A stretch of DNA of 5,767 bases from Symbiobacteriaceae bacterium (GCA_027356675.1 DAHVXO010000020.1:1-5767), one strand, 5' to 3'. Positions 1 through 5,417 are shown, numbered from the stretch's first letter. Numbers and translations: made by a program. The notes: generated by a model not told the origin, from the sequence alone.

Positions 1-214
1 CCTGGGTGGCCTGGCGCACGGTGTACCGATTCATGCGGTTGGTACCGGCGCCGATGATGCCGCGCAGGCCGCCGGTACCGAATGCCAGGCTCTGATAGAA
101 GCGGTCGCGCACTTCATCCGGATCGCCACTCAGGTTTGCCAGTTCAACTCTCGTAGCCGCATCGAAATACCCGTGCGAGGACCAAAGCGCGATCGCGGCG
201 TTGACGTCGGACAA
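1..214 (-). CDS. Alpha-phosphoglucomutase-type phosphohexomutase, N-terminal part (cut by window edge)
   Basis: The 71 visible codons run off the left edge and encode the start of an alpha-D-phosphohexomutase, the enzyme family that interconverts hexose 1- and 6-phosphates in the cytoplasm. The decisive motif is FGTGGLRGIIGAGTNRMN, followed by YTVRQATQ. This is the substrate-phosphate loop region typical of PgcA-like phosphoglucomutases. Before it comes LWSSHGYFDAATRVELANL, matching the usual helical N-terminus of the family. No ATG or GTG is suitably placed in frame, so I chose TTG at 214-212. It is preceded by GAGGGG (228-223) with an 8-base gap, and it gives the family's usual N-terminal length. 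The catalytic phosphoserine lies outside the window. Substrate preference (glucose versus mannose or others) cannot be settled from this piece, but glucose is most likely from the FGTGGLRG form. Confidence 0.9.
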   Translation of the reverse strand, partial: MSDVNAAIALWSSHGYFDAATRVELANLSGDPDEVRDRFYQSLAFGTGGLRGIIGAGTNRMNRYTVRQATQ

Positions 215-660
215 GGTGCCATCCCCTCGACCAGATCGGTTTTGGAATGGATTCGACCGAGAGCAGCGCACTCCTGCCCCCGCATGGGGATCCGACCGCC
301 AGGCCGGCTGTATTGGCCCTCCGACCGGTGGGCTAGCGTACTGTGGTTACTTTTGGAATAGATAGCGAAGTGTTCATGCAGGCTGAGGAACTGTCCGTGC
401 TGGCCAGTCAGGTGCCCAGCCGGGGTCCCGTATCAGCCAATCGGGGAAGCCGACGCCACCAGGCAAGATCGTGGCTCCCCTGCCCTTGACCCAGGGTTCC
501 TCTGGATCTCACGCAAACTTTTAGGCTCTGTCCCGCGAAAATATTCCCTCGAGAGTATTGGGAGCAGCACTTCTGGACCGGTGTGGACGCGACAACAGAC
601 ATCGATGGCGTGCATGTGAGGTTAGGCGCTTCAAGTAAGTTCTTGCAGGGGCAGAAGAGA
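215..660. other. Intergenic stretch without a supported gene
   Basis: This interval holds the ribosome binding site of the phosphohexomutase (223-228, minus strand) and presumably its promoter, although no clear -35/-10 pair stands out. Reading frames here are short and arginine/proline-rich and resemble no family I know. The minus-strand frame at 408-660 is only a read-through from the degenerate transposase end at 662. An imperfect palindrome centred on CTCGAG near 541-570 and a small CCCC-GCAT-GGGG hairpin at 278-289 are the only structures seen. The 3' boundary of the IS110 relic probably lies somewhere in 400-660, but no terminal sequence can be fixed. Confidence 0.5.
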
Positions 661-661
661 C

Positions 662-839
662 CTACGCTGCGGGTGGCAGCGTTGGCGTTGTCTGAATGGT
701 AATTTGATAACCCATGCTCAAGGCGCTTGACCAGCCGGCGGGTGACTCGCTCGCGGTTGCTCTGGTCAAAGAAGTTGGGGCCGAGGTCCTGATACACGCC
801 ACCTCTTTGAGGAGGTGGTACGCAATTTACGAGTATGGC
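662..839 (-). pseudogene. IS110-family transposase, degenerate 3'-terminal fragment
   Basis: Read on the minus strand this matches the last roughly 60 codons of the intact transposase at 3397-4644. [11 protein letters not shown] corresponds to [11 protein letters not shown] there. [11 protein letters not shown] and RRLVKRLE correspond to [11 protein letters not shown] and RRLVKRLQ, with 19 of 26 residues identical over that block. After a frame change, MGYQITI...LPPAA and a TAG stop (664-662) correspond to IGFDVTL...DTPAA and TAG. Three indels separate it from a working frame: one extra base near 827, one missing near 796 and two missing near 716. Only the 3' end of the element remains here. 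It comes from a related but different IS110-type element, lies opposite in orientation to the intact copy, and disrupts the antitoxin-like gene upstream. Confidence 0.8.
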
Positions 840-1052
840 AACCTCGGGGCGGTCCTTGAACATACCCGCGACGGCATCCACTACCCCCTGTGTGCGTTCT
901 CGCCGTCCGGCGATCCGGCGCAAGAGGATTGCCCCTCCTGGAAGCACGCGTACCGACACCTTCTCTCCCGGCCGGAGGCCAACGTCCGCCCCTGGAATGA
1001 TTACACGCCCCTGGTCGTCAACCTCCTGAACACGCCGAACCAGATGTCCCAT
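840..1052 (-). pseudogene. AbrB/SpoVT-type (MazE-like) antitoxin domain protein, truncated by IS relic
   Basis: The predicted N-terminus reads LVRRVQEVDDQGRVIIP, then LRPGEKVSVRVLPGGAILLRR. This is the swapped-hairpin AbrB/MazE pattern: D-x-x-G-R-V-x-I-P, then L-x-P-G-x-x-V, then a hydrophobic strand ending LLRR. Such proteins are DNA-binding antitoxins or small transcription factors and usually autorepress a toxin-antitoxin pair. I prefer the ATG at 1052 over the one at 1082, because a GGGAAGGGG stretch lies upstream and the domain begins just after it. After a short helix ending MFKDRPEV the frame passes into an eroded IS110 transposase end. The original C-terminus and any downstream toxin gene are therefore missing. 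Whether the chimeric 214- or 224-residue protein is made is unknown; I treat the gene as broken. Confidence 0.6.
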
Positions 1053-1478
1053 AAGCCTGCGCCCCTTCCCAATTCTTGGCATGCGCTGCGTGGATTACCC
1101 CACCTCTTTCGACAATCAGAGCCGTGAGTTTTCTCCGGGACCATGGTCCGCCTGCTCGACCAGGGCCGGGTCCAGTTTGCTTCACCCCTATGTATAAAAT
1201 CGGTGGAATGGGGTGGCGCAGGTGCCGGTCGCACTGAGGCCAGGGAGCCGCGAAAAGGGTCAGGGGTCTATAAAGAATCGGGATGGGTTCCTCAGGAGCG
1301 TAAAGTCTTGAGGGACCCGTACGGAAGGAACGCATCAGGACGGCGGGGCGCGAGGAATTCAGGGTTCTACCCACTGGGGGTTGGTTCGGCGGCTGGGTTC
1401 GGCCGGTCTGGCCGCGGCCGGGGGTCAGGTTGAGCGGAAGGGAGCGGTTCAGGGCGGGGGGAGCCGCCGCAATGCAAG

Positions 1479-1509
1479 ACGCCCCGCGGTCGATGGCCGC
1501 AAGGGGCGT
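1479..1509. repeat. GC-rich hairpin
   Basis: ACGCCCCGCGG (1479-1489) pairs with CCGCAAGGGGCGT (1497-1509), leaving a 7-base loop and a two-base AA bulge. The stem is 11 bp and very stable. No T-run follows it on the plus strand, so it is not a canonical intrinsic terminator. It lies in the gene-free G-rich stretch and its role is unknown. Confidence 0.5.
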
Positions 1510-1576
1510 GGCTGTAGGGGTGCAGGGGTCAGCAAGGTGGTTCGGGACCCAGGCATAGAGAGACGGGAGGGGAGTA

Positions 1577-1604
1577 TCAGGAATGCCTCAGGAATGCCTC
1601 AGGA
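1577..1604. repeat. Tandem repeat, 11-base unit
   Basis: The unit TCAGGAATGCC occurs twice in perfect tandem (1577-1587 and 1588-1598), followed by a partial third copy TCAGGA. The 11-base period is close to one helical turn, which can reflect a protein-binding array, but two and a half units are too few to claim that. It may equally be a slippage product. Confidence 0.7.
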
Positions 1605-1967
1605 GTGGCAGAGGCGCCCCACGGTCGAGCGCAAGCACAGCGCAGGCGCTCACACCCCGAGGGAGCCCCGGTGAGAACCGGATGGTTACTTGCCTCTCAC
1701 GGTCGCCCTGTTCATTTGCCACAGAGGGACCGCTGTCGGCGGCTGCGCGCGCTCAGATGCTTCGCATCTTCACGCAGATGGTGCTGCCCCTGAAGTGTGA
1801 GGCGGACGGGGTGCAGCGGGCAGGGGGCCGGTGCATCAAGCTCGGCCGCGTATGAGCCGCAGGGCGTGGCGGTGCGACAGCGTGGACAATCAATCATGGG
1901 CGTGCAGCCACCGCCGGCGGCCTCGCTCAGGGACGCACCCTTGGCTCGATCACTGGGGCATGTGCCG

Positions 1968-2321
1968 TTACTGGGCCTTGATCTGTTGCTTCAACACCGC
2001 AATTTCCGTATCGTGTTCGCCCAACTTATACATGAAATGCCGGTCTCTCGCGCTGAGTTCGCCCACCTGTTTTGTCAGCCCGATCACATCTGCGCCAAGC
2101 TCCGAGAGCTTGGCGTTGACCGCCGTGAATTCCGCGCTGTGCTGATCGAGCTTGGCACTGTGCTCATCGAGCTTGGCGTTGACCACCTTGAATTCGGCAC
2201 TGTGCTCATCGAGCGTGGTGATAATCCCCTTCAGCAGCGCCCTGTCCGCCTTGCGCTCTGCTTCAGCGACACGCTGCCCTTCGAGCAAGGCACCCAGAAT
2301 CCCCCGTGTTTCCGAATCCAT
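1968..2321 (-). CDS. Small coiled-coil protein of unknown function
   Basis: This 117-residue protein begins MDSETRGILGALLEGQ and is helical almost throughout. Residues about 37-71 carry a heptad-based repeat: LDEHSAEFKVVNAK, LDEHSAK, LDQHSAEFTAVNAK. Hydrophobic residues recur every three to four positions, and this continues through LSELGADVIGLTKQV to the end (IAVLKQQIKAQ). It has no signal peptide, membrane segment or catalytic motif, so it is probably a cytoplasmic oligomerising or scaffold-like protein. The ATG at 2321 is chosen because GGGAGGGA (2334-2327) sits 5 bases upstream; an earlier start at 2369 lacks this. The long plus-strand frame opposite it is an antisense shadow. The protein resembles many short hypothetical proteins that vary in repeat number, and no specific partner can be named. 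Confidence 0.75.
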   Translation of the reverse strand: MDSETRGILGALLEGQRVAEAERKADRALLKGIITTLDEHSAEFKVVNAKLDEHSAKLDQHSAEFTAVNAKLSELGADVIGLTKQVGELSARDRHFMYKLGEHDTEIAVLKQQIKAQ

Positions 2322-2355
2322 ATGGGTCCCTCCCTGCCTGAAACCATGCACCGGA

Positions 2356-2871
2356 TCACGAACATACATTCGCCATCCGGGTCAGGAATTCCTGCCAGAT
2401 TGCATCTGGAAAGTTGCAGCGGTTGATCACACAGATTGTGGCAACCGGCCTGTGTACCTCCGGAGCCGGCGGCTACGGACGGTTCCTATGCGGGACTTTC
2501 TTCGGGAGAGACGGGGCATGCACACTGCACCCGAGGGCAACAACCGCAGCGCGGGGAAGGTGTGTGATCCGGTCTCTTCAAACTCACAGATCTTGTCCCC
2601 GATGAACTTGAAGCCGGTGTGGGTATCGATCAGGGCGACGCCGTTCTTGCGAAGGTCTGATGGCCCTTGGCTTCGCATTACCCATATCTCATCTACCGGC
2701 CGCTTCACGAGGTGCGGGTCCGGCAAGAGGGGGACCGGGGCTTGGACTATTCGTAATCGCTCTTCGCGTCGCGGGCAACCACCTTGTGGTGAATTCGAAA
2801 TGTTTTTCACTGAGTTCCTGGAGAATGTTGTGATAATTTCTTTCGAATTGCTGGCGAGTACGGTCACTTTC
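2356..2871 (-). pseudogene. Unrecognised gene, apparently frame-broken
   Basis: Protein-like sequence changes frame along this stretch. At 2871-2689 one frame reads RQQFERNYHNILQELSEK and then HFEFTTRWLPATRRA before a stop, with no good start codon. From about 2760 to 2520 a second frame gives VKRPVDEIWVMRSQ, DLRKNGVALIDTHTGFKFIG and DKICEFEE. At 2472-2356 the first frame resumes with VATICVINRCNFPDAIWQEF, then LTRMANVCS and a stop. Because the first and last pieces share a frame, a single gene of about 170 residues with two compensating frameshifts would fit. I do not recognise the family. An alternative is that only the middle frame (ATG at 2867, stop at 2427, 146 residues) is real. It lies upstream of the coiled-coil gene in the same direction. 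Confidence 0.35.
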
Positions 2872-2927
2872 TCACCCCTGGAGGGTAGTTTGGACGTACT
2901 TGGCCCAGTTTCGGCTGTTTCACAGCG

Positions 2928-3134
2928 CTAACCGCCCATGGTTGGAAAGCTTTTGCACATGAAGCCGCCCGAGCTCTGTGATAAAACCTTTCGAACCACC
3001 GGATGGGAGGGCAACATGAGGCCCAAAGGGTGCCGGAAAGTGGGGATACCCGCCGGCAGGTCCAGATGTCCCGGCTCAAGTGCTCGGGCAACCTCATTCA
3101 GCGGCGACTCCGGGTCGGTTGCAGCCCGCCGCAC
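2928..3134 (-). CDS. Possible small ORF or gene fragment, unknown
   Basis: A 68-codon frame from ATG 3134 contains DPESPLNEVARALEPGHLDL and LMLPSHPVVRKVLSQSS. Its composition looks more like protein than the antisense frames do, but there is no clear ribosome binding site and no family match that I know. It ends just before the broken gene at 2871 and sits close to the presumed left end of the IS110 element. It may be the 3' part of a gene interrupted or trimmed at that border. It is a weak call. Confidence 0.2.
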   Translation of the reverse strand: MRRAATDPESPLNEVARALEPGHLDLPAGIPTFRHPLGLMLPSHPVVRKVLSQSSGGFMCKSFPTMGG

Positions 3135-3241
3135 CAGGAGGTCGACCGCCGTGCACTAGAACGTCCCGAGATGTGGGTAAGCACCATGGTCATCAGACCA
3201 GCACCACGCATGAAAATGAGCATTGGTGTACGATTGTGTTA

Positions 3242-3378
3242 GGGCTGACGGTATGAGGTCGGTCGCATTATGGTGCGAGGAGCCCGTTGGGTAAGCTGGT
3301 CCGGCGCCCGTGGGTAGTACCGTCTGTGCTTTGAGCACGCAGGAGAATATCTTTACTGCCTGGGCGCTCCGTCAGTCC
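3242..3378 (+). ncRNA. Candidate IS110 bridge RNA region
   Basis: GGGCTGACGG (3242-3251) can pair with CCGTCAGTCC (3369-3378) over 10 bp with one G-U pair, enclosing 117 bases. Within it are hairpins TCGCA/TGCGA (3263-3267 with 3274-3278) and GTGCT/AGCAC (3326-3330 with 3334-3338). There is also a near-perfect direct repeat, GCCCGTTGGGTA (3282-3293) and GCCCGTGGGTA (3306-3316). GACGGTA (3247-3253) can alternatively pair with TACCGTC (3318-3324), so two folds compete. The structured block ends two bases before the transposase Shine-Dalgarno region. In characterised IS110-group elements a structured RNA from this position binds the transposase and base-pairs with donor and target DNA. The function is inferred from position and structure. 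The exact RNA ends and promoter are not visible; in relatives the promoter may form only at the junction of the circular intermediate. Confidence 0.45.
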
Positions 3379-3380
3379 AG

Positions 3381-3390
3381 AGGGAGGAGA
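3381..3390 (+). promoter_or_regulatory. Ribosome binding site of the IS110 transposase
   Basis: AGGGAGGAGA contains GGAGG 9 bases before ATG 3397. It decides the start: the longer in-frame extension to GTG 3310 would run through the structured leader and adds residues foreign to the family. The site lies immediately beside the 3' arm of the leader's closing stem (3369-3378), so folding of that stem could affect access. Confidence 0.75.
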
Positions 3391-3396
3391 GTCAGT

Positions 3397-4644
3397 ATGG
3401 ACGTTGTGGTGGAGCGTGGCTCCGGGATTGATGTTCACAAAGAGACCGTTGTGGCTTGTTTCATGTGTACAGGACCGAAAGGAAAGCCCGAGAAACAGAC
3501 TCGCACCTTTGGGACGACGGTCGCGGAGATTCTGGCCCTACTCGACTGGCTCGTCGCTTTGAAGTGCACCCATGTGGCCATGGAGAGCACCGGTGTGTAC
3601 TGGAAGCCGCTATTCAACCTGCTCGAGGGAACGTTCGAGATCTTGGTCGTCAACGCACAGCGCATCAAGAATGTGCCTGGTCGAAAGACCGACGTCAATG
3701 ACGCCGAATGGATCGCCAACCTGTTACGGCACGGCTTGCTCAGTCCGAGTTTCATCCCGTCGCAACCGCAGCGGGAACTCCGCGAACTCACTCGCTATCG
3801 CATGACGCTAGTGAATGGTCGTTCCAACGAAGTCAACCGCATCCACAAGACGTTGCAGGGGGCCAACATCAAATTGTCTTCCGTAGCAACACGGATCCTG
3901 GGTGTGTCCGGCCGGGCCATGATCGAAGCTCTGATTGCGGGCGAGACAGATGCCAGCAAGCTGGCGCAACTGGCCAAGGGCAAGCTGAAGAAGAAGCTGC
4001 CCGCCTTGCTCAAGGCACTCGATGGTCGAGTCCGTGACCATCACCGGTTTCTCCTCAAGCAACTGCTCGCACACATTGACTTCATCGACTCGCAGATTCA
4101 GCAGTGCAGTCGGGAGATTGAGCAACGGATGACGGGCCTCACCGAGGAGGTAGACCGTCTATCTACCATCCCCGGAGTCGACACGGAGATCTCCCAAGTC
4201 GTGCTTGCCGAACTTGGAGCGGACATGAGCCGCTTTGCCACGCATAAGCACGCCGCTTCCTGGACGGGAATCTGCCCGGGTAACAACGAGAGTGCTGGCA
4301 AGTCCAAGTCAGGGAAGGTCCGGAAAGGGAGCCGATGGCTGCGAGTTGCGTTGATCGAGGCGGCTCGCGCTGCGGCCCGTTCAAAACGCACATACCTTTC
4401 GGCCCTATACAACCGCTTGGCTGCACGGCGAGGTGCAAAGAAAGCGGCCGTGGCGACAGCCCACGCCATCCTGGTCATCGCCTACCACATCCTCAAACAC
4501 AAGACCACGTATCAAGAACTCGGCCCCAATTTCTTCGACCAACTTGATCGCGACCGGACTGCCAGGCGACTCGTGAAACGGCTTCAGGCGATCGGCTTTG
4601 ATGTTACTCTGCGGCCAACCGAAGGCGACACGCCAGCTGCGTAG
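3397..4644 (+). CDS. IS110-family transposase (DEDD / Transposase_20)
   Basis: This 415-residue recombinase is full length for the family and moves its own element through a circular intermediate, without the DDE chemistry of most transposases. The N-terminal RuvC-like domain has the four acidic residues in order: D12 in GIDVHK, E63 in AMESTGVYW, and D99 and D102 in [10 protein letters not shown] charged helical linker follows (about 130-255), including KGKLKKKLP. The C-terminal Transposase_20 domain starts at [17 protein letters not shown] (258-274) and continues through [14 protein letters not shown] (289-302). S299 is the likely counterpart of the catalytic serine described for IS621; that assignment is by motif position. 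No frameshift or stop interrupts it, so it may be active. The leader upstream holds the candidate bridge RNA. The fragment at 662-839 is a diverged cousin of its last 60 residues. Confidence 0.95.
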   Translation: MDVVVERGSGIDVHKETVVACFMCTGPKGKPEKQTRTFGTTVAEILALLDWLVALKCTHVAMESTGVYWKPLFNLLEGTFEILVVNAQRIKNVPGRKTDVNDAEWIANLLRHGLLSPSFIPSQPQRELRELTRYRMTLVNGRSNEVNRIHKTLQGANIKLSSVATRILGVSGRAMIEALIAGETDASKLAQLAKGKLKKKLPALLKALDGRVRDHHRFLLKQLLAHIDFIDSQIQQCSREIEQRMTGLTEEVDRLSTIPGVDTEISQVVLAELGADMSRFATHKHAASWTGICPGNNESAGKSKSGKVRKGSRWLRVALIEAARAAARSKRTYLSALYNRLAARRGAKKAAVATAHAILVIAYHILKHKTTYQELGPNFFDQLDRDRTARRLVKRLQAIGFDVTLRPTEGDTPAA

Positions 4645-4653
4645 CCCGAGCTT

Positions 4654-4706
4654 CCGTTTTTTCGGCGGCTGCCGGCGGCTTGGGGGGGTGTTTTTTTGCC
4701 CAAGCC
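4654..4706. repeat. Hairpins in the short right end of the IS110 element
   Basis: Just after the transposase stop are two structures: CCG-TTTTTT-CGG (4654-4665), and an 8-bp perfect stem GGCTTGGG/CCCAAGCC (4677-4684 with 4699-4706) whose 14-base loop contains a run of seven T. The T-run is inside the loop rather than after the stem, so this is not a standard terminator on the plus strand. It may mark the right end of the element or the junction with the old integrase gene. Confidence 0.45.
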
Positions 4707-4730
4707 CGGCTCCAACCGATTTTCAGGAGA

Positions 4731-5039
4731 ATGCTAAGCCATAAGACCGCACAGGCACGGGAGCGGCTGGAGGCCGGTGCGGACTGGCACGACATGGGCT
4801 TTGTGGTCCCCAGGCCGGACGGGCGGCCGTTGTGGCCACAGGGCGTGGACCGGCAGTTAAAGGCGCTCGTCAAGAAAGCGGGTCTGCCGGTGTTTTCAGC
4901 CCATGTGATGAGGCACAAACAGCAAATAACGCTGGACCTGTATAGCCACGTCATACCGGGCATGCAGCGCGCAGCGGCTGATAGGCTAGAGGACATGTTG
5001 TTCCGCCAGGACGGCAAGCTACGACAGGCCGAAGCATGA
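4731..5039 (+). pseudogene. Tyrosine recombinase (phage-type integrase), C-terminal remnant with internal deletion
   Basis: The 102 codons correspond to the end of a phage-type integrase, which cuts and rejoins DNA at attachment sites. HKTAQARERLEAGADW and GFVVPRPDGRPLWPQ match the segment before the catalytic boxes. AHVMRH supplies the H-x-x-R box (58-61), and ITLDLYSHVIPGMQ contains the nucleophilic tyrosine (Y71). In normal members about 22 residues, including the conserved L-G-H, lie between R-H and the K-x-x-I-T-L-D-x-Y stretch. Here RH joins KQQITLDLY directly at 4916/4917, so the fold of the active site is lost. The N-terminal domains and the first catalytic arginine are also missing upstream, where the IS110 element now sits. 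An ATG after CAGGAGA opens the fragment, but no active enzyme is expected. Confidence 0.85.
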
Positions 5040-5046
5040 TTAACCA

Positions 5047-5083
5047 GAAGGCGCTTCACCGGCATACACCGGGAAGCGCCTTC
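5047..5083 (+). terminator. Strong hairpin, probable intrinsic terminator of the integrase gene
   Basis: GAAGGCGCTTC (5047-5057) pairs perfectly with GAAGCGCCTTC (5073-5083), an 11-bp stem. CCGG on each side of the loop can extend it. It begins 7 bases after the integrase stop codon and is followed by TTCGTTC, a modest T-rich tail. Position and stability point to a terminator; it could work in both directions for the convergent minus-strand genes. Confidence 0.7.
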
Positions 5084-5093
5084 TTCGTTCCAA

Positions 5094-5149
5094 GCACTCA
5101 ACCGCATTCATCTCTGAGTCGTTCTGAGTTCGCACTCACCCCGCACTCA
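5094..5149. repeat. Cluster of GCACTCA and TCTGAGT repeats (possible integrase arm sites)
   Basis: GCACTCA occurs at 5094-5100, 5132-5138 and 5143-5149, the last two exactly 11 bases apart. TCTGAGT, whose TGAGT core is the reverse complement of ACTCA, occurs at 5113-5119 and 5123-5129. Five short motif copies within 56 bases beside an integrase 3' end resemble the arm-type binding sites that flank attachment sites. This role is inferred. Confidence 0.4.
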
Positions 5150-5417
5150 TTTTGGTGATGTCGAACCCCGAATTCCTTGTCCCACAAGGGTTTTATCGAA
5201 CGGTTGACAGAAGTTGCAGTTCTCCCCTGCCGCCGCCGTGAAGAGCGTGCGCAGCCAGGCGGTGCTGCCGCTGTGCAGGGTGGCCTCCAGCCAGGCATGA
5301 TCAGGCGTGGCCCGGAAATGCGGCACATACCAGCCCGGGATCAGTGAGGCCACGGGGGGGGGACGTCAGCCCATGGGGCCCCGTAGACCGGCGGGTATGC
5401 GGCGGGGCGGAAGGCTA
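5147..5417 (-). pseudogene. Frame-broken unknown reading frame with a nine-G tract
   Basis: On the minus strand 5353-5147 reads VASLIPGWYVPHFRATPDHA, WLEATLHSGSTAWLRTLFTA and GENCNFCQPF. This looks like real protein, but I do not recognise it. Directly upstream an open frame reads LAFRPAAYPPVYGAPWADV, which would join this one in frame if the run of nine G (5354-5362 on the plus strand) had ten. As written, a TGA lies upstream of the tract in the frame of the second piece. The gene would follow the methyltransferase closely, in the same direction. Its end passes through the possible attachment palindrome at 5175-5189, so its original C-terminus may have been replaced by integration. It could be a pseudogene, a phase-variable gene or a sequencing error. 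Confidence 0.35.
5175..5189. repeat. Short perfect palindrome, possible old attachment core
   Basis: CCTTGT-CCC-ACAAGG is a 6-bp perfect inverted repeat with a 3-base spacer, shortly beyond the repeat cluster next to the integrase remnant. Its size suits a recombinase crossover site. No second copy of this sequence is visible elsewhere in the window, so the assignment stays tentative. Confidence 0.3.

Larger units (their letters stand above)
1083..1967. other. G-rich stretch with no supported gene
   Basis: About 885 bases carry no coding region that I can support on either strand. The open frames present on the plus strand are rich in Gly, Arg and Ser and simply reflect the high G content of that strand, especially at 1370-1470. 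The motifs AGGGGTCA and TCAGGA recur several times. Structures that can be seen are the hairpin at 1479-1509, an 11-base tandem repeat at 1577-1604, and a short perfect hairpin AGATGC-TTC-GCATCT at 1755-1769. The stretch could be eroded mobile DNA, but no recognisable protein fragment remains. Confidence 0.5.
3165..4650 (+). mobile_element. IS110-family insertion sequence, apparently complete (ends approximate)
   Basis: The element is defined by an intact 415-residue DEDD transposase with a long non-coding leader on its left and a short right end. This is the layout of IS110-group elements such as IS621, where the leader encodes a bridge RNA. Family members usually lack clear terminal inverted repeats and do not make ordinary target duplications, so the ends cannot be read directly. 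I place them provisionally at a CCCGAG repeated at 3165-3170 and 4645-4650, the right copy starting immediately after the stop codon. That gives about 1.48 kb, a normal size for the family. A six-base match could be chance. The true right end may lie anywhere up to about 4730, where integrase homology begins. Confidence 0.6.

Noticed and set aside
252..327. Three copies of a CGACCG-type motif upstream of the phosphohexomutase
   Set aside because: The spacing is irregular (39 and 29 bases) and the motif is short in GC-rich DNA; chance is sufficient.
714..1127. Plus-strand open frame of 137 codons
   Set aside because: It is antisense to the antitoxin-like domain and the IS110 relic, both of which have recognisable motifs on the minus strand.
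1143..1674. Gly/Arg-rich plus-strand frames
   Set aside because: The composition follows from G-rich DNA, with no motif, no RBS and no heptad or domain pattern.
1712..1897. Minus-strand frame starting MIDCPRCRTATPCGS, resembling a zinc ribbon
   Set aside because: Only one C-x-x-C pair is convincing, and the rest lacks structure and similarity to any family I know.
1797..2426. Long plus-strand open frame of about 209 codons
   Set aside because: It lies opposite the coiled-coil gene; its repeated I-E-L-G motifs are the antisense reading of the heptad repeats. It has no RBS or family match.
2152..2931. Plus-strand open frame of about 259 codons
   Set aside because: It is rich in Ser and Arg, crosses antisense coding repeats and mixes unrelated composition blocks; it is a shadow of minus-strand frames.
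3310..3396. Upstream extension of the transposase to GTG 3310
   Set aside because: The RBS at 3383-3387 fits ATG 3397, the family motif GIDVHK normally lies about 10 residues from the start, and the extension overlaps the structured leader.
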